A stretch of DNA of 64,000 nt from positions 1,869,786 to 1,933,785 of the forward strand of contig FJOG01000007.1 in assembly GCA_900073065.1 (NCBI GenBank), written 5' to 3'. The stretch comes from Phialocephala subalpina (taxonomy: Eukaryota; Ascomycota; Leotiomycetes; Helotiales; Mollisiaceae). The position numbers and the translations under genes were made by a program. Shown piece after piece: positions 25,065-36,453 of the stretch. The notes beneath the pieces were generated by a model. The model was not told the origin of the DNA. It ran no database searches and saw only the letters and a program-made list of their open reading frames with translations. Every line of letters starts with the position of its first letter. Position 1 is the first letter of the stretch.

Positions 25065-26831
25065 TTTGCTTGTTTGAGTTGAGTTCGAGTTTGTTTTGCG
25101 TGGATTTCGAGTCGAGTCTAAGTCTGAAGTGCTGGAGTTGAAGATGTGTTGAACGGGGTGAAGTGGTCGATGTACCAGGTCTCAGTCCCATTGAGAGGAT
25201 GAAAAATGCCATTGGCAGCCACTGTTCCGTTTTCCATCTTCATCGAACAAGTTTTTTGATCAGTTTGTGGTTTGTGGTTTGGATGTTGCTAAAGTTTTGA
25301 CTGCAATTCGGTGAAAGCATTCGTTGATTCCGACAATGGCATTGTTCTAGCCTCCTTCAAGCCGAGATCTGAGCAGACAATGACAAGATACATTCGTTAT
25401 CCGGGAACTGCTCCGCGCCACAGAGTCCATGGTCTTTGGCGCAATCTTTATCCACAACTATTTTTCTTTCTTTCAGAAGATGTCGACGAATTCAACGAGC
25501 ATATGCTAAGTTCCGCAGAAGGAAGATATTCAACATCGAGACAATCAAGGCTCCGTCTTATTTCCGCCATTGTACTGAATTTCAGCCCCCAAAACATTTC
25601 ATTTATTTCGTTGCGCATCGCAAGAAAAGGGCGTCCATAATAGTAACGGGGCATCAAAAGGCGTCGGGCCTCGCATGACAACATCATCGCAATCTCGAAG
25701 CAGCAAGTCACACAAGCGTGTCTCCGAGCAACACGTGATGCTGATTTTCGTTCCCCAGTGTTGTGGTCTGAGGCTTCTACGCCACTGGTGGCGTGGAAGG
25801 CCCTAGAACCACAGGTTAACGTAAGCTGTGGAAGGCCCTGGAAGGACCTTGAAGGGCCTGTTGCCACAGGCCCTACAAGACCCTAAAGCCTATAAATTCA
25901 GCGTACTTGTCCACTGTAGAGTTAGAATAGTAAGTCTTATAGCACACCTCAATTTATCACGTGCACGCTAGTCTAAAATTTATCCGCAACACCCAGCCAG
26001 CCTTGACCCCGCCATCCTTCACCGCGGCAGCTGGACAGTCCCGCTGACAACCATCAGCGCTCATCCCGCCAGCCTTTTTAAGGTTAATCTCACCTCAAGC
26101 ATGAAGTTTGCCTATCCCACGATAGAAAGACAAGGGCTTCACCGCGAGATAGGAAGGTCGTAAAGTCTTCGGTGCATCCTACCTTCTCAGTCGAACACCT
26201 CTCCCAACCCCCGCCTTTTGTATTCATTTCCCCTCTGTCTTGCGAAGTCCAATAATTGAACAGGTTTAACGGATCAGCGGTACAACACGCCAACCTCGTC
26301 CACTTGTCATGCGGAACAGGTCTTGCCGTATGGTAGTCCCATGAACCTTCTGCTTTACAGCTGTTCGGTGAGAAGCCATTCTGTCCTAATCGGGTGATTA
26401 CCAGTGACATTGCGGCACGTGCCATATTCAAATGAGACGTTGTGTTTGGTTGAAAACATAGGGCTGATCGGTGTGCGTTGTTGCGAGCATTATGAGTCGT
26501 GAATTATTTGTGGCTTGCATGTGTGGCTGTTGAGCTAAAGCCCTCACCACCTTTTTGATTTGCGATGCATCCGCCTATCACGAGACTAGCATCCCGATGT
26601 TGTTGTTGCGGTCGGGATTGGTTTTGTTTTTGATACAAGGCAGATGGCTTGACAACGGGTGATAATGTGGTGGTCAGCGTGTGGTTCGGAGGCATGCTCC
26701 TGTTCGGTATTCAAGGCACGACATCCCCACCTTCCGTGAGCCTCTTAGTGAAGGTCTTTATACTCTCTCTTCTCTTGTTGGATTGCCTAGGACCTCCCAC
26801 TGGCAGACAGCTCTGGGAAGTAATTTACAGG
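25065..26831. other. Intergenic with GC-rich local repeats
   Basis: No supported gene. At about 25790-25895 short GC-rich words recur (gtggaaggccct twice, gaaggacc/gaagggcc, ccacaggccct), giving a small imperfect repeat cluster with some self-complementarity (gggcctgttgccacaggccc). The rest holds only short domain-free frames. Confidence 0.35.
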
Positions 26832-28784
26832 ATGTTGAAGAAGTATCTGGCGATATGGCTTGCCATATTTGTCCAATTATCTATTCAATGGTTTGGGAAA
26901 ACAACTCCAACCATCTCGTCTCCTCCTATCTCAAGTCCAACATACGGACCTCATTCAGAAAGCACACCTTGCGAAGAGTCAACAGCCACACCGATACATG
27001 TCTATTCTTCTCCGAGTAGTCAAGCATCTCCATTTGGGACACCTTCATATTGGACCAAGAGTTCTTTCGTTACTTCCTCAGAGAGCCCTTCGACTTCGCA
27101 CGCATCATACTCAAGTCCGCCGAACCCTACATCGTTCACGACCCACGTGATAACTCACAGTACAACCATCACGACGGAATGCTCTGAGACTCCTGGGTCG
27201 ATCACGACCTACGTGATAACCCACAAGACGACCCTCACCACAGAATGCACTGAGCCGACTGGGTCAATCACTACGCCAAGTAGCTCCCCACCTCAGTCAA
27301 AATCTTCAACAACCGAGCGCACGGAATCGTCTAAATCGAGTTCGACCCCGAGCACGATTTCATCGGTCACAACACCAACATCATCAACATCGGCATCGTC
27401 CACAGCATGTCTCCCGACCTCAGTTACTATATACAAGACTGTGTACATCACTTCCGAAATCACGACGCAGGTGATCACAACTCAGCCCTGTTTCAGCACG
27501 CCTTCAATCATTGTCATCACAACCACAATATTTGAAGGTGTCACGTATACAACTCCAGTCACTGAATATCAGACTCTCGTCTCTACCAAAACCCTTCCAG
27601 GATCTATCAGTACGACTACTCTACCTCCCTCCTTTGTGTGCCAGGCTGGAACGACATATGTCACCAATTTCAACTATGGAAACTTCACAACGACAATTCA
27701 AGACTGTACTAAAACAGGAGACACATCCAAATCATGTCCAAGCTTCTGCCCTTACTCTCAGACAACCACATGCGCCCCGCAATCAATAATCACTTCGACA
27801 ACTACTGATCTTATCGTCTTTCCACCAACAACGATCACTAGCACGACTACGGCTTCTTCATGCCTCTCCACAAGCACTGTCAATCCAACGACTTGCTCAA
27901 GCTGCGTCCCCGTGACTGTCTCCGGAAGTTGTACATCAACCTCTGGAAGTTCAAGCACCACCTGCTCGCCAATAACAACGATCTACGCATCGACCTGCTC
28001 TCCAACTTCTTCATCTTTGAGCTCAGGATCTTCGTCGACAGCTTGCACTCCAATCACGATCACAGCGAGCAACACGGCGTCTACATGTTCAGGAACGACC
28101 ATCTACGCTAGCTCATGCTCTCCAACCCTCTCGTCTAGCTCTTCGGTATCTACTTGTTCACCAACAACTGTCTACGCAAGTTCTTGCTCCTCCACTTTGT
28201 CATCCTCCTCCATAGGTTCAACTTGTTCGCCAACAACAGTTTACGCAAGTTCCTGTTCACCCACCTCTTCACTCTCATCAAACTCCCAATCAACAACTTG
28301 CAGCGCCACCAGTACAGTGACAACGACCCTAACGCAAGACTGCACACTCACATCATCAACCTACAGCATTTCAAGCACAAACTCACCATCATCTTGCACA
28401 CCGTCAACCATCACAATATCAATAACTCCCTCCCCCACGCCCTCATCATCCAGCACCTCAGCATCATCCTCATTTACCGCCCCGCCAGCGAGCCAGAGCT
28501 GCCCTCCTCTTCACTGTGAGAAAGAACACGACTATCTAATTCTCTTCATCCTCTTCCTGATCTTGTTTGTTATCTTCTTCTTGTTGTTTGTAGGGACCTG
28601 TCTTTATCATTGGAGATTTAGACATAGAGTGCGCTGTCAGGTTTGTGAGATGACGGCAGATGTTTGTACGTGTCCTACGGGACCGACATTGGGTGCAGGA
28701 GGAGCGGCTGCTGCGAATGGAGGAGGAGGAGGAGGAGGAGCGGGGGATGGCGGCGGCGGAGGGGGGTATGGGCAGGCGAGCTAA
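26832..28784 (+). CDS. Ser/Thr-rich mucin-like membrane protein
   Basis: A single-exon frame of about 650 residues from the ATG at 26832, chosen because it gives a clean signal peptide (MLKKYLAIWLAIFVQLS); the frame itself is open further upstream (ATG 26694). About 570 residues follow that are dominated by Ser, Thr and Pro, as in heavily O-glycosylated cell-wall mucins. Two internal repeat types are visible: a VITH-x-TT-x-TTEC unit in tandem and a CSPTTVYASSCS unit at least three times. A strong transmembrane helix (YLILFILFLILFVIFFLLFV) lies near the C-terminus. It is followed by a cysteine pair motif (CQVCEMTADVCTC) and a Gly-rich tail presumably in the cytosol. This layout resembles wall-stress sensors in general, but no sensor domain was recognised. 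Confidence 0.7.
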   Translation: MLKKYLAIWLAIFVQLSIQWFGKTTPTISSPPISSPTYGPHSESTPCEESTATPIHVYSSPSSQASPFGTPSYWTKSSFVTSSESPSTSHASYSSPPNPTSFTTHVITHSTTITTECSETPGSITTYVITHKTTLTTECTEPTGSITTPSSSPPQSKSSTTERTESSKSSSTPSTISSVTTPTSSTSASSTACLPTSVTIYKTVYITSEITTQVITTQPCFSTPSIIVITTTIFEGVTYTTPVTEYQTLVSTKTLPGSISTTTLPPSFVCQAGTTYVTNFNYGNFTTTIQDCTKTGDTSKSCPSFCPYSQTTTCAPQSIITSTTTDLIVFPPTTITSTTTASSCLSTSTVNPTTCSSCVPVTVSGSCTSTSGSSSTTCSPITTIYASTCSPTSSSLSSGSSSTACTPITITASNTASTCSGTTIYASSCSPTLSSSSSVSTCSPTTVYASSCSSTLSSSSIGSTCSPTTVYASSCSPTSSLSSNSQSTTCSATSTVTTTLTQDCTLTSSTYSISSTNSPSSCTPSTITISITPSPTPSSSSTSASSSFTAPPASQSCPPLHCEKEHDYLILFILFLILFVIFFLLFVGTCLYHWRFRHRVRCQVCEMTADVCTCPTGPTLGAGGAAAANGGGGGGGAGDGGGGGGYGQAS

Positions 28785-29784
28785 GTAATTAGATGGCAGC
28801 TCTGAGGAACTATAGAATGCCTGGCTGAGATGAGGTCTTCGAGAGAGGAGAACGTAGGAACAGTTAGTGGGATGCTGACTCTGGGCTCAAGCGAAAGAGG
28901 CGTTTGATATCGATACCAGCTGAACTTTGATGACAAGAGACGCTTCACTTCATAATGGCATGATAGCATAACATCAGAGCCTCGTGGTGAGCTCGAGCTC
29001 TATGATATAGTAATTGATAATGAACGGTTTGATTATGCTAAGAAGCAGTCCTGTTTTGCTCTGGGGCTTGAGTTTAGGGATGACTCGCTAAATTCCAGTG
29101 AACGTACAGCCCCTGAAATGCTGGAGTTACCTCGTTAAGCGACTACCCTAAAGCGGGGCACGTCCGATTCGGTTAGCCTCTAACCATTTCCCAAACTTAA
29201 ACTCCAACACCATGCGCTGAGATGAAATTATCCATGCGATGCGATCATTGGCAGAAGTCTTCGATAGACAATTGGTCAACTTCTAGGGAACGAGCCCACG
29301 CATAGTCCAAAGCTTCAGATGGCACTGCGTCACAAACATGCTTTTCATAAACACGAAAACGAGGGGGCTGTGCATTTTGAGTGAAGTTTTGTATCAGATA
29401 CCAATATCAGACCAATCTATCAAAGTGTTTGGATTTTACTAAGACATCTCAGCTTCTAAATGTCTAAATCGTCCCTGCGTCAGAAAAGATGCCCGAGCTG
29501 CGACTCACATCAGACATCATCGCAACAACACAACCTCCTTACTTGCGAGATGAACCTCTTGCTGGAGGATGGAGGGCCAAACTTCGAAAGAATCTGTCTC
29601 ATAAAAGTTCAGATTCTCATAAGTAAGCTTGCAACCTTGCCTCCTCCCTAAGTTTTGTACTTTAGTTCATTCGTTGCAAGCCAGACTCATCCATTTCCTC
29701 CGAACAGCAATCTAATACCTACCCACACTTCAAAAGTCCAGCCTTCTTCCCCAAGATCAACTTCGATACACAACTACAATCACC
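28785..29784. other. Intergenic, no confident gene
   Basis: No supported gene; short frames only. The end (29640-29784) is the pyrimidine-rich leader of the small secreted protein gene. Confidence 0.4.
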
Positions 29785-30183
29785 ATGTATCTCCCACATC
29801 TCTTTATCACGCTCTTCCTTCTCGCCGTAGCTTTGGCCCAACCAGCCCAAAACCCACGAGACTTCCTCGGTGCCATCGGTAGTGCCGCCAGTGGTGCCGC
29901 CAGTGGTGCCGCCGCCGCACTCAAACAACCATCCTCAACTGCCGCCGCCGCTCCACCACCACCGCCTCCACCACAAGTATGCACCTGTACCGTCGTCTTC
30001 GGCAACAAAGGTACTACGGCGATCAGTAACGCGACGGTTGGCTCGACAATCGGTCTCACGGGGCAGGATAAAAAAAAGCAAGCTTGCTCAGCGGATCTTT
30101 TGGTTGGGACGGGGTGTATTTCGTCGACGACGAATGAGAGTTCGAATAGTTGCGTTACGAGTTCGACTTGTACTGTTGCTTGA
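29785..30183 (+). CDS. Small secreted cysteine-containing protein
   Basis: A 132-residue single-exon protein with a clear signal peptide (MYLPHLFITLFLLAVALA). An Ala/Gly/Ser segment follows, encoded by a 12-nt unit repeated in tandem (gccgccagtggt, around 29885-29920), then a run of eight prolines. The C-terminal half holds six cysteines in pairs (QVCTC, QACS, TGCIS, NSCV, STC), which could form three disulfides. Size, secretion signal and cysteine content fit the loose definition of a fungal candidate effector or wall protein, but no family was recognised. Confidence 0.65.
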   Translation: MYLPHLFITLFLLAVALAQPAQNPRDFLGAIGSAASGAASGAAAALKQPSSTAAAAPPPPPPPQVCTCTVVFGNKGTTAISNATVGSTIGLTGQDKKKQACSADLLVGTGCISSTTNESSNSCVTSSTCTVA

Positions 30184-31096
30184 GAGGGAGGGTTGGTCGG
30201 CATAACTCAATAATTGTGATAACGGCGTTTTGGGATGCTGGAGCTATTAGAAAGATGTTTGATTCACATCTCTTATGCCAGGTGCATCAAATGTATCATT
30301 AATCCTACTTCAAGTCCTCTTTGAAACTTTCGGTTTCTGCCCGATATCTCGAGTCCAATCTCCTCGTGATACCCGTATAGTTCATGGATTTAAAGAGTCT
30401 AGGAAGGGGGAAGGACCAGAGCAAGCTTGTCAGGGACAGCACTTTCCGATACATGGCGACTACTGAAGACAAGGTTGACATCCTTAACGGGATTCCAGTC
30501 TAGCGAGAATTGAGGACCACTTCCATCTAACCGTGCCAGCATGGAGGAGCAGCAAGTGTCGTCGAGGAAGAGACAGTGGTTCTCAAATGAGTCGGCGAAT
30601 TGGCGACGCTGAGGGCGGCAGCACGCGAGTAATCCAGAGGACTGTATTCGACGATAGTGAGAACTCAACAGATATCAAACAAGCTGGAAGTATTTGTTGT
30701 AAAAGAGTAGAACAAAACTCGAAGCTGACGCATAATGGCGGAGATAGGATCTTGACAAAAACACTGGGAAAGACTTGAAAACATAAAATAATGAACGAAG
30801 GGGCGGCACATTTAGGAATGCAAGATCTTAGAAAGGTCTAATGCTGCGCTGCGGGTTAGTGATCATGCGCCAAATTCGAGCCCATGAAAGCACTGAGATC
30901 TGGCGACTGAGCCCGGAAGCACAGTGGTTAGCCCCTTGAAACGTTGAAGCGCAAATAAAAGTTTAATAGAGACTTTTACCCCGCACTTACTCGGCACTTT
31001 CTCAAAACACCGCTCCCAGAGGTCATTCTTGAACATGTTAACGGACCATAGAAGGCACTCAATACAGCCTGGCACTCCCCTCCACTTCCTAATGGA
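30184..31096. other. Intergenic, no confident gene
   Basis: Only short frames without domains were seen between the small secreted protein and the PI synthase stop. Confidence 0.4.
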
Positions 31097-32031
31097 CTAT
31101 CCTTTATTTGCCTTACCTCTGACATTCTCACTCTTCGATCTTCGCTTCCTTCTCATCTCCACATCGCTCTCAGCCAGCCAGGTGCTCGCCTTCACAAATT
31201 GCAAAACGTTGATCAGTTGCTTTATCAACATGCCCAGAAAGCTGATACGTGCTAGAAACAACGGCCATGCTGGATCCAACTTATTGGCTCTAGCTATCTC
31301 GAATGCGCCTGCGCCATGAGGGCTGTTTGCGACGACTACTTCAATTTCTGAGTCACCTGGAGGCGATGTGAAAGCCAACAGGTACAAGGCTATGAAGAAC
31401 AGCTCATTGAAGAAGCAGAGCAAGAACGATACAATCTATAATTGATCAGTTGAACCTCCCATCAAGATGTAAAGCACTTACTTTGTTAGAATAATACAAA
31501 TTCAACAGCCAACTCCTCTCCTCATCAACCATCTTATGACTCCGCTCCCCTCCCAAAATCAAACTCGTGCACATATGCACATAATGACTCGCAAAATCCA
31601 AACAAATGAGCCCTTGAAACACGATTGACCATCGCGGCCATGCTGAGGACAGGAACACGAGGAGACAAGCTGTAGTGCAGCGATCTGTCACCATGTCCAG
31701 AACGGCACCGAAGTAGCTTGCTTGGTCTAGATACCGGGCCAGGAAGCCGTCGACAGCATCGAGGAGGCAAGAAAGACTGTAAAGCGCAGAGCAGCGACGG
31801 GGATGTACTGGCATATAGTAGAGAGAGGTGATGGCTAGAACGATCCGAATGTAGCCTAGAGACAGATTAATGAATAACACATGCAGGGTCGAACAAAGTC
31901 GACTTACCGATGATGCTGGGCCAGAACAGGAACACATTCTCTGATCTTGGTTGATCGCGAGTCTCCAGGACCGGTGAAATGGGAGCATTTGAACCAACAG
32001 CTGTGTGCCTTCGAGTCCTTGACGTAGACAT
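31097..32031 (-). CDS. Phosphatidylinositol synthase (CDP-alcohol phosphatidyltransferase)
   Basis: This enzyme joins CDP-diacylglycerol and myo-inositol to make phosphatidylinositol in the endoplasmic reticulum membrane. Three exons (32031-31908, 31855-31482, 31435-31097) with 52- and 46-bp introns give 278 residues, slightly longer than yeast Pis1. The CDP-alcohol motif is complete: D74-x2-D77-G78-x2-A81-R82-x8-G91-x3-D95-x3-D99. The preceding PSIIGYIRIVLAITSLYYM and several hydrophobic helices fit a PI synthase rather than a choline/ethanolamine phosphotransferase. The start is the MSTSR methionine; an ATG 30 codons upstream is in frame but gives an unlikely leader. The gene is the fungal orthologue of PIS1 by family; this is expected to be essential. 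Confidence 0.9.
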
Positions 32032-32461
32032 GATTGATTTCAGGGCGGCGAGGGAAGATTTGAAAAGCTTGATGAAAGAAATCTGGAGGAGAAGAGAGAT
32101 GGGACGTGGACTTTCAGGCACCAGTATTGGCGATCAGCTCTAGCGGTCGGCACAGCTGTTTATCCGGCGGCGTGGATGCCAGACCGAAAAGTAGTTTCCG
32201 ATTTCCGAAATAAGAGCAATCTCATAATCCCCATGCTTGAAGTCGTTCTTGACGTTTGAAAATAGAGGTGGGTTGTCGTTTTTAGGTGTGGAGTTTGAAT
32301 AGGGCGCGACTCGCTGGACTCGAGGCTTTTCAGGGGGCCGAACGTCAGCGGCCGAACGTCAGCGACCGAACGCCCATTGAAAGCCTGCAAGTGAACGAAA
32401 CGGCCTGAACAATGACATAGACTATCTTCTTTGAAGTAAAGAGAGAAACATGCTGCGGCTA

Positions 32462-34390
32462 TTAGGAAACAGTGATGCAAGTGCCATAGGATCTCAACAT
32501 CTGCCCCACGACTACAAACCCGCCAATGGCTGGCGCTGCATAGCAAAAAATGGCAACTTTGTAGAAAATTTTGTCAAGAGCCCTAAAATCTCCCCCACCC
32601 CGTCTCCTAACACGTTCCATAACAAGTTTTGCCGCCCCCCAACCCGCCACCAGAAAAATTGAACCTAGCGACCCAAAACCTAGCCACGTCATGGTCCAGA
32701 CACGCTGAGCATGTGTGCTGTGACCTTTGTGAAATCTTGAGAGTGCGCCGTTTATAGCAACTGGTACCACGGTAGCCAATAAAGAAGCACCAAATTCCAA
32801 GTAGTGGCTTGCGTTGGTTAGAAGATCTGAATCCTCTTCGTGGTTCGTAAAAACCCACCAAGCTCTTTCCGCAGTATGGCCGGGGATTGCTTCATATATT
32901 TGATAATCGTCGCTTTGCCGACTGCTCTCGTCCCATTTGATTGGATTCGTGAGTGGGACTAATAAGAGTTTCTCAGAAGGGTAGTCAGATGCTTTGGAAG
33001 ACTGTGCGGTTGTGGGTTGAGACCCTTCGGTATCCACCCCATGTATTGTCACAAAATCTGTCGGTAGACTCGAAGTCTTTTCTTTATCAGGTGCCAGGAG
33101 TTTCTCCAATCTTTTGTTCTCAATTCGATCATCGGATGACTTTCCAGTATCAGTTGTTATCTTTTCATCAGAGACCAATCCGTCCTCCACAGTAGTCTCT
33201 GGGGTTTTAGCACTCTCAATGAGAATATGCAAAAGTTCAACTTGGGTTTCACTACTGACTTGAACTTCTCCAGATGCGTCAACGCTAACGGTTACTGGTT
33301 CGAGAATCCACCGGAATGTCTCCTTGGCGTCTGGTGGGGTAGCATTTGGGCTCATTTGGATCATATCTTCGTCCAATTTTCCAACGGTTCCCTTAAATAC
33401 ATATTCGTCACCTCTTAGTCGAGCTTCCTCCATGATCGATGATTCAACCATATATATCGCAGGGAACTCCGGGCAAAGAAGGGATCCAAGAAGATTTAAC
33501 ACAGAGACAATAGCGTAAGGTGCCACAGTGAGACCAAACGCCGCATATCCAAATTGGGATATCTGGTCTCCGCGAGCCCGGTATAGAGTGAAAATCGCGT
33601 AAATTGCTTGGCCAAGAGAGACCAGAATCTTGACTAAGCTGTAATTGTACGAAAGTCTAGCGGTCTGAGTAGTTTGTAGACGTACGCCGGATTCGATAAA
33701 TGTTGCCCGCCGGGGCACGCGAGAAAGGGTATAGCCAGGTGGAACATTGTAAGAACCGTGAATACGAAATCCAGATTCGCTCAGGTCGTCTTCGAGCATA
33801 CCTCGGAGCGCAGGTTCCCGCCATGGCGGGTCATACATAACAAGACGAGTAGTCTTCTGAGTCGGTTCCGTTGTGTTAGTGCCTATAGGATCCTCTTCCT
33901 GCAACGAAGCCGCAACTTGGCCCGCAAGCCAATTTTTGTCGATATTATGGTTTTTGGAGCTTGACTCTGGTAAAGGCAGACGAAGTATTGTATTATGCAA
34001 CTTATCGCGATCCTGGGGCTTCCATTCAGGAGTTCGGATGACCATGCAAAGAGCACCGGCTCTTGCAGCCTTCTCTAGATCATTACTTCTAAAAATTGCC
34101 AGGCTCACAATTCCCAAAATGCCGCGGAAGGCACCAGCAGCTGGGAAGAACAGCGCTATCACAACAGTCATTGCAACACTAGAGTTCCCCTCGCCTGGTA
34201 AAGACCTCGTCGTTACGGCGTGCGCAGCATAATTGGCCAAGTAGAAAATCACAATATCGGTCCACCTAGTGGGAGTGCAAAGAAGGCCAGGAGTCCCATG
34301 ATTAGATGTGCCGTTTGGAAGCGGTATCGTGATGTTCTGCAGCAACGGAAGTCCTATGACCCCCTGGAGTAACAGGAATAGCGGATACAT
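32462..34390 (-). CDS. Multi-pass membrane protein of unknown function
   Basis: A single-exon protein of 642 residues. It starts with a signal peptide (MYPLFLLLQGVIGLPLL), then a short lumenal or external part with N-glycosylation sites and LLCTPTRWTDIVIFYLANY. There follow hydrophobic helices (AVTTRSLPG then VVIALFFPAAGAFRGILGIV, and pairs around residues 255-310), a long polar middle with many acidic and Ser/Thr residues, and four or so C-terminal helices (LEFGASLLATVVPVAI, WLGFGSLGSIFLVAGWG, VAIFCYAAPAIGGFVVVG). I recall this arrangement from widespread filamentous-fungal proteins of unknown role. No catalytic motif is visible. Confidence 0.8.
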   Translation of the reverse strand: MYPLFLLLQGVIGLPLLQNITIPLPNGTSNHGTPGLLCTPTRWTDIVIFYLANYAAHAVTTRSLPGEGNSSVAMTVVIALFFPAAGAFRGILGIVSLAIFRSNDLEKAARAGALCMVIRTPEWKPQDRDKLHNTILRLPLPESSSKNHNIDKNWLAGQVAASLQEEDPIGTNTTEPTQKTTRLVMYDPPWREPALRGMLEDDLSESGFRIHGSYNVPPGYTLSRVPRRATFIESGVRLQTTQTARLSYNYSLVKILVSLGQAIYAIFTLYRARGDQISQFGYAAFGLTVAPYAIVSVLNLLGSLLCPEFPAIYMVESSIMEEARLRGDEYVFKGTVGKLDEDMIQMSPNATPPDAKETFRWILEPVTVSVDASGEVQVSSETQVELLHILIESAKTPETTVEDGLVSDEKITTDTGKSSDDRIENKRLEKLLAPDKEKTSSLPTDFVTIHGVDTEGSQPTTAQSSKASDYPSEKLLLVPLTNPIKWDESSRQSDDYQIYEAIPGHTAERAWWVFTNHEEDSDLLTNASHYLEFGASLLATVVPVAINGALSRFHKGHSTHAQRVWTMTWLGFGSLGSIFLVAGWGAAKLVMERVRRRGGGDFRALDKIFYKVAIFCYAAPAIGGFVVVGQMLRSYGTCITVS

Positions 34391-35354
34391 GGTGTGAGCT
34401 GGAACAAATCATAGGAGATCTTGCTTAATGAGCAAAGAAAGTGTTTGCAGAGAGATCAGTCGAAGTTGAATAAATGTCGGAGATGCGTTCGAAAATTGAG
34501 AGCTGAGCATGAGCGGGTTCAGGGTTCATATGCGCCCAGTGAGAGAAGCACCTGGCAGCCACTTGGTGTTTTTGGGAATGATCGCTACCTCGTCTGCCAA
34601 CCACCACCTGCCTCTCTGATTCTTGAATGGCTGTATGCCATATGCGAGCTGGAAATCCCTGCAAAATGGCCTGCTTTCATGCATCCCACACACTGGCTTC
34701 CCGTGTCCGTTACACAAAACCTGCAAGACACGTGTCGAGCGATACTGAAGAGAGACTGGAAGGCTGAAATGACGAATTTCGTCCCGCCTTTGGACCCAAT
34801 ACGTTGTAAGGTAGTGCTTGAGGTCTTTATCGTACACCATATGCCCTGGCCAATAGATTTCGCCTCTGAGACCTATGATCATGTAATTCATTGCTCATTT
34901 CCCACCTCCTCAATGGCTGCAATCAGCCCGTCAATGGTTCCCCGCGTGGTTTCTCGTTTGACGACCACTCTGAAGAATGAGCCTTTCTCTCAAGGTGCAT
35001 AATCAATCATGAATCCCATTGGTATCAGCCTCTGCAGGTATTCAAACTCATTAACGGAGGGCAGCAGAACCAGGGATAGCAGACGACGATATCATCGAGC
35101 ATGCAGTTGTCGACGACACAAACTCGAATTCTTGAGACCTCCCGGACGGCGATCCGTACATTCAAGCACTAAGAAGGAACTAAACGACGTCTCGAGGGAA
35201 CTAACCACTTTTGAAAGAGAATACCTGATAATCTTCAATTTGAAGAGCACGCGCTAATTGAAAGTCTAAACCCAAGGCATACTTCCTACTACAAGCCGCT
35301 TCAGACCACGGGCACATTGTGAAGTTAGATTAGAAAGTAAACCAACGAGATGAT
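34391..35354. other. Intergenic with one weak open frame
   Basis: A 193-codon plus-strand frame (34421-35002) covers most of this stretch. It has no domain, no signal peptide and an overlapping minus-strand frame of similar quality (34891-34526), so neither is called as a gene. Confidence 0.35.
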
Positions 35355-36453
35355 TTACTGCCAGTTCTTCAGCACCGTATCACCGTCTCTGATCCTCGCA
35401 AGCTTCAGACTCTCATCCCAAAGCTTCTTTTGCTTCATCTCATCACGTGCCTCAACGGAGGGGGTTGCATTCTCACTTCCATCCAGATATACAGCTTTGG
35501 GGTGCTGTCCTAGCTTCTTCTCGTCGAATGAAGCCAACATCAGATCTGCAGCTGACTTCCAAGGTGGTCGCATGAAACCATTGGGGTTGAACCAGACGGC
35601 GATTTCTTGTATGAGAGGTATGAGGTTACGAAGAAGGAATCGAATGAGAAATGGACTGGTCCTCGTGATTCCAGTTCCGCCCATCGCCGCAGGATCCATT
35701 GAGACGACTGAGATATTTGATAGGGCGGGGTCGGCATCGAGGCGACGTTGAAGCTCGTAGCTATAGCTCATGTAAGAACAGATTCGACAGAAAGAGGAAA
35801 TTGACTTGCTGGAACATCATCATCAAGGTCTTACTGGCCCCATATCGACGCATGCCGGCTTTGTATCCACTGTCGGTGTATGTAACACCTTTGGCCAAGG
35901 TCTCTGTGTCCGTGAAGACCATTTTGTACTCCTCATCGCTGAATATTGCTATACTATTATTGCGTGGATGGTCCGTATCGTGAGTCCAGGATTGAACAAT
36001 GACGATTCTTCCATTTTCCTTGTCCATGGATTGAAGAATCATCAAAATAAACAGGAAGTTGGCGAGGTAGTTGACACCGAAGTTCATCTCGAATCCATCC
36101 TTGGTGAATGTCTTCGGTTTCAATGCTTCGGAGTTTGCGTCTTGGAAGGCTGCGTTGAGGACCAATGCACGGATGGGCTCCAACGTGCCATTCGCGATTC
36201 GAACGTTGATGTCAGCCGCGACACCACGAATGCTCTCGATACTGCTCAGGTCGAGTGCGATGACCTCGGATTTGAGGTTTGCTGGAGCTTTCTCTAGTAC
36301 AGTAGTGAGGTCTTTGGCCGTAGCTGGATTGCGAACAGTGAAGAGACCACGATACTCCTTGCCGTACTCGGATTTGCTGAAGTTGGCCACGAATGCACTT
36401 CCCAAACCTCCATTCGCACCTGTGATGAGGACGCTGCCTTTGAGGTTAACCAT
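35355..36453 (-). CDS. Short-chain dehydrogenase/reductase
   Basis: An NAD(P)-dependent oxidoreductase of the SDR superfamily, 349 residues from two exons (36453-35810 and 35760-35355). The cofactor motif TGANGGLG is at residues 11-18, the NNAG position reads LNAAFQD, and the catalytic Tyr and Lys are in YGASK (Y204, K208); a serine precedes in VIVQSWTHD. The 49-bp intron has a GC-AG border (donor CA/GCAAGT), and this is the only join that keeps frame and restores FHYELQRRLDADP, a conserved family segment. The closest groups by appearance are fungal light-induced alcohol dehydrogenase/retinol dehydrogenase-like SDRs. Substrate unknown; no biosynthetic cluster is visible nearby. Confidence 0.85.

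Noticed and set aside
34421..35002. 193-codon plus-strand frame
   Set aside because: No recognisable domain and a comparable overlapping frame on the other strand; kept only as a note.
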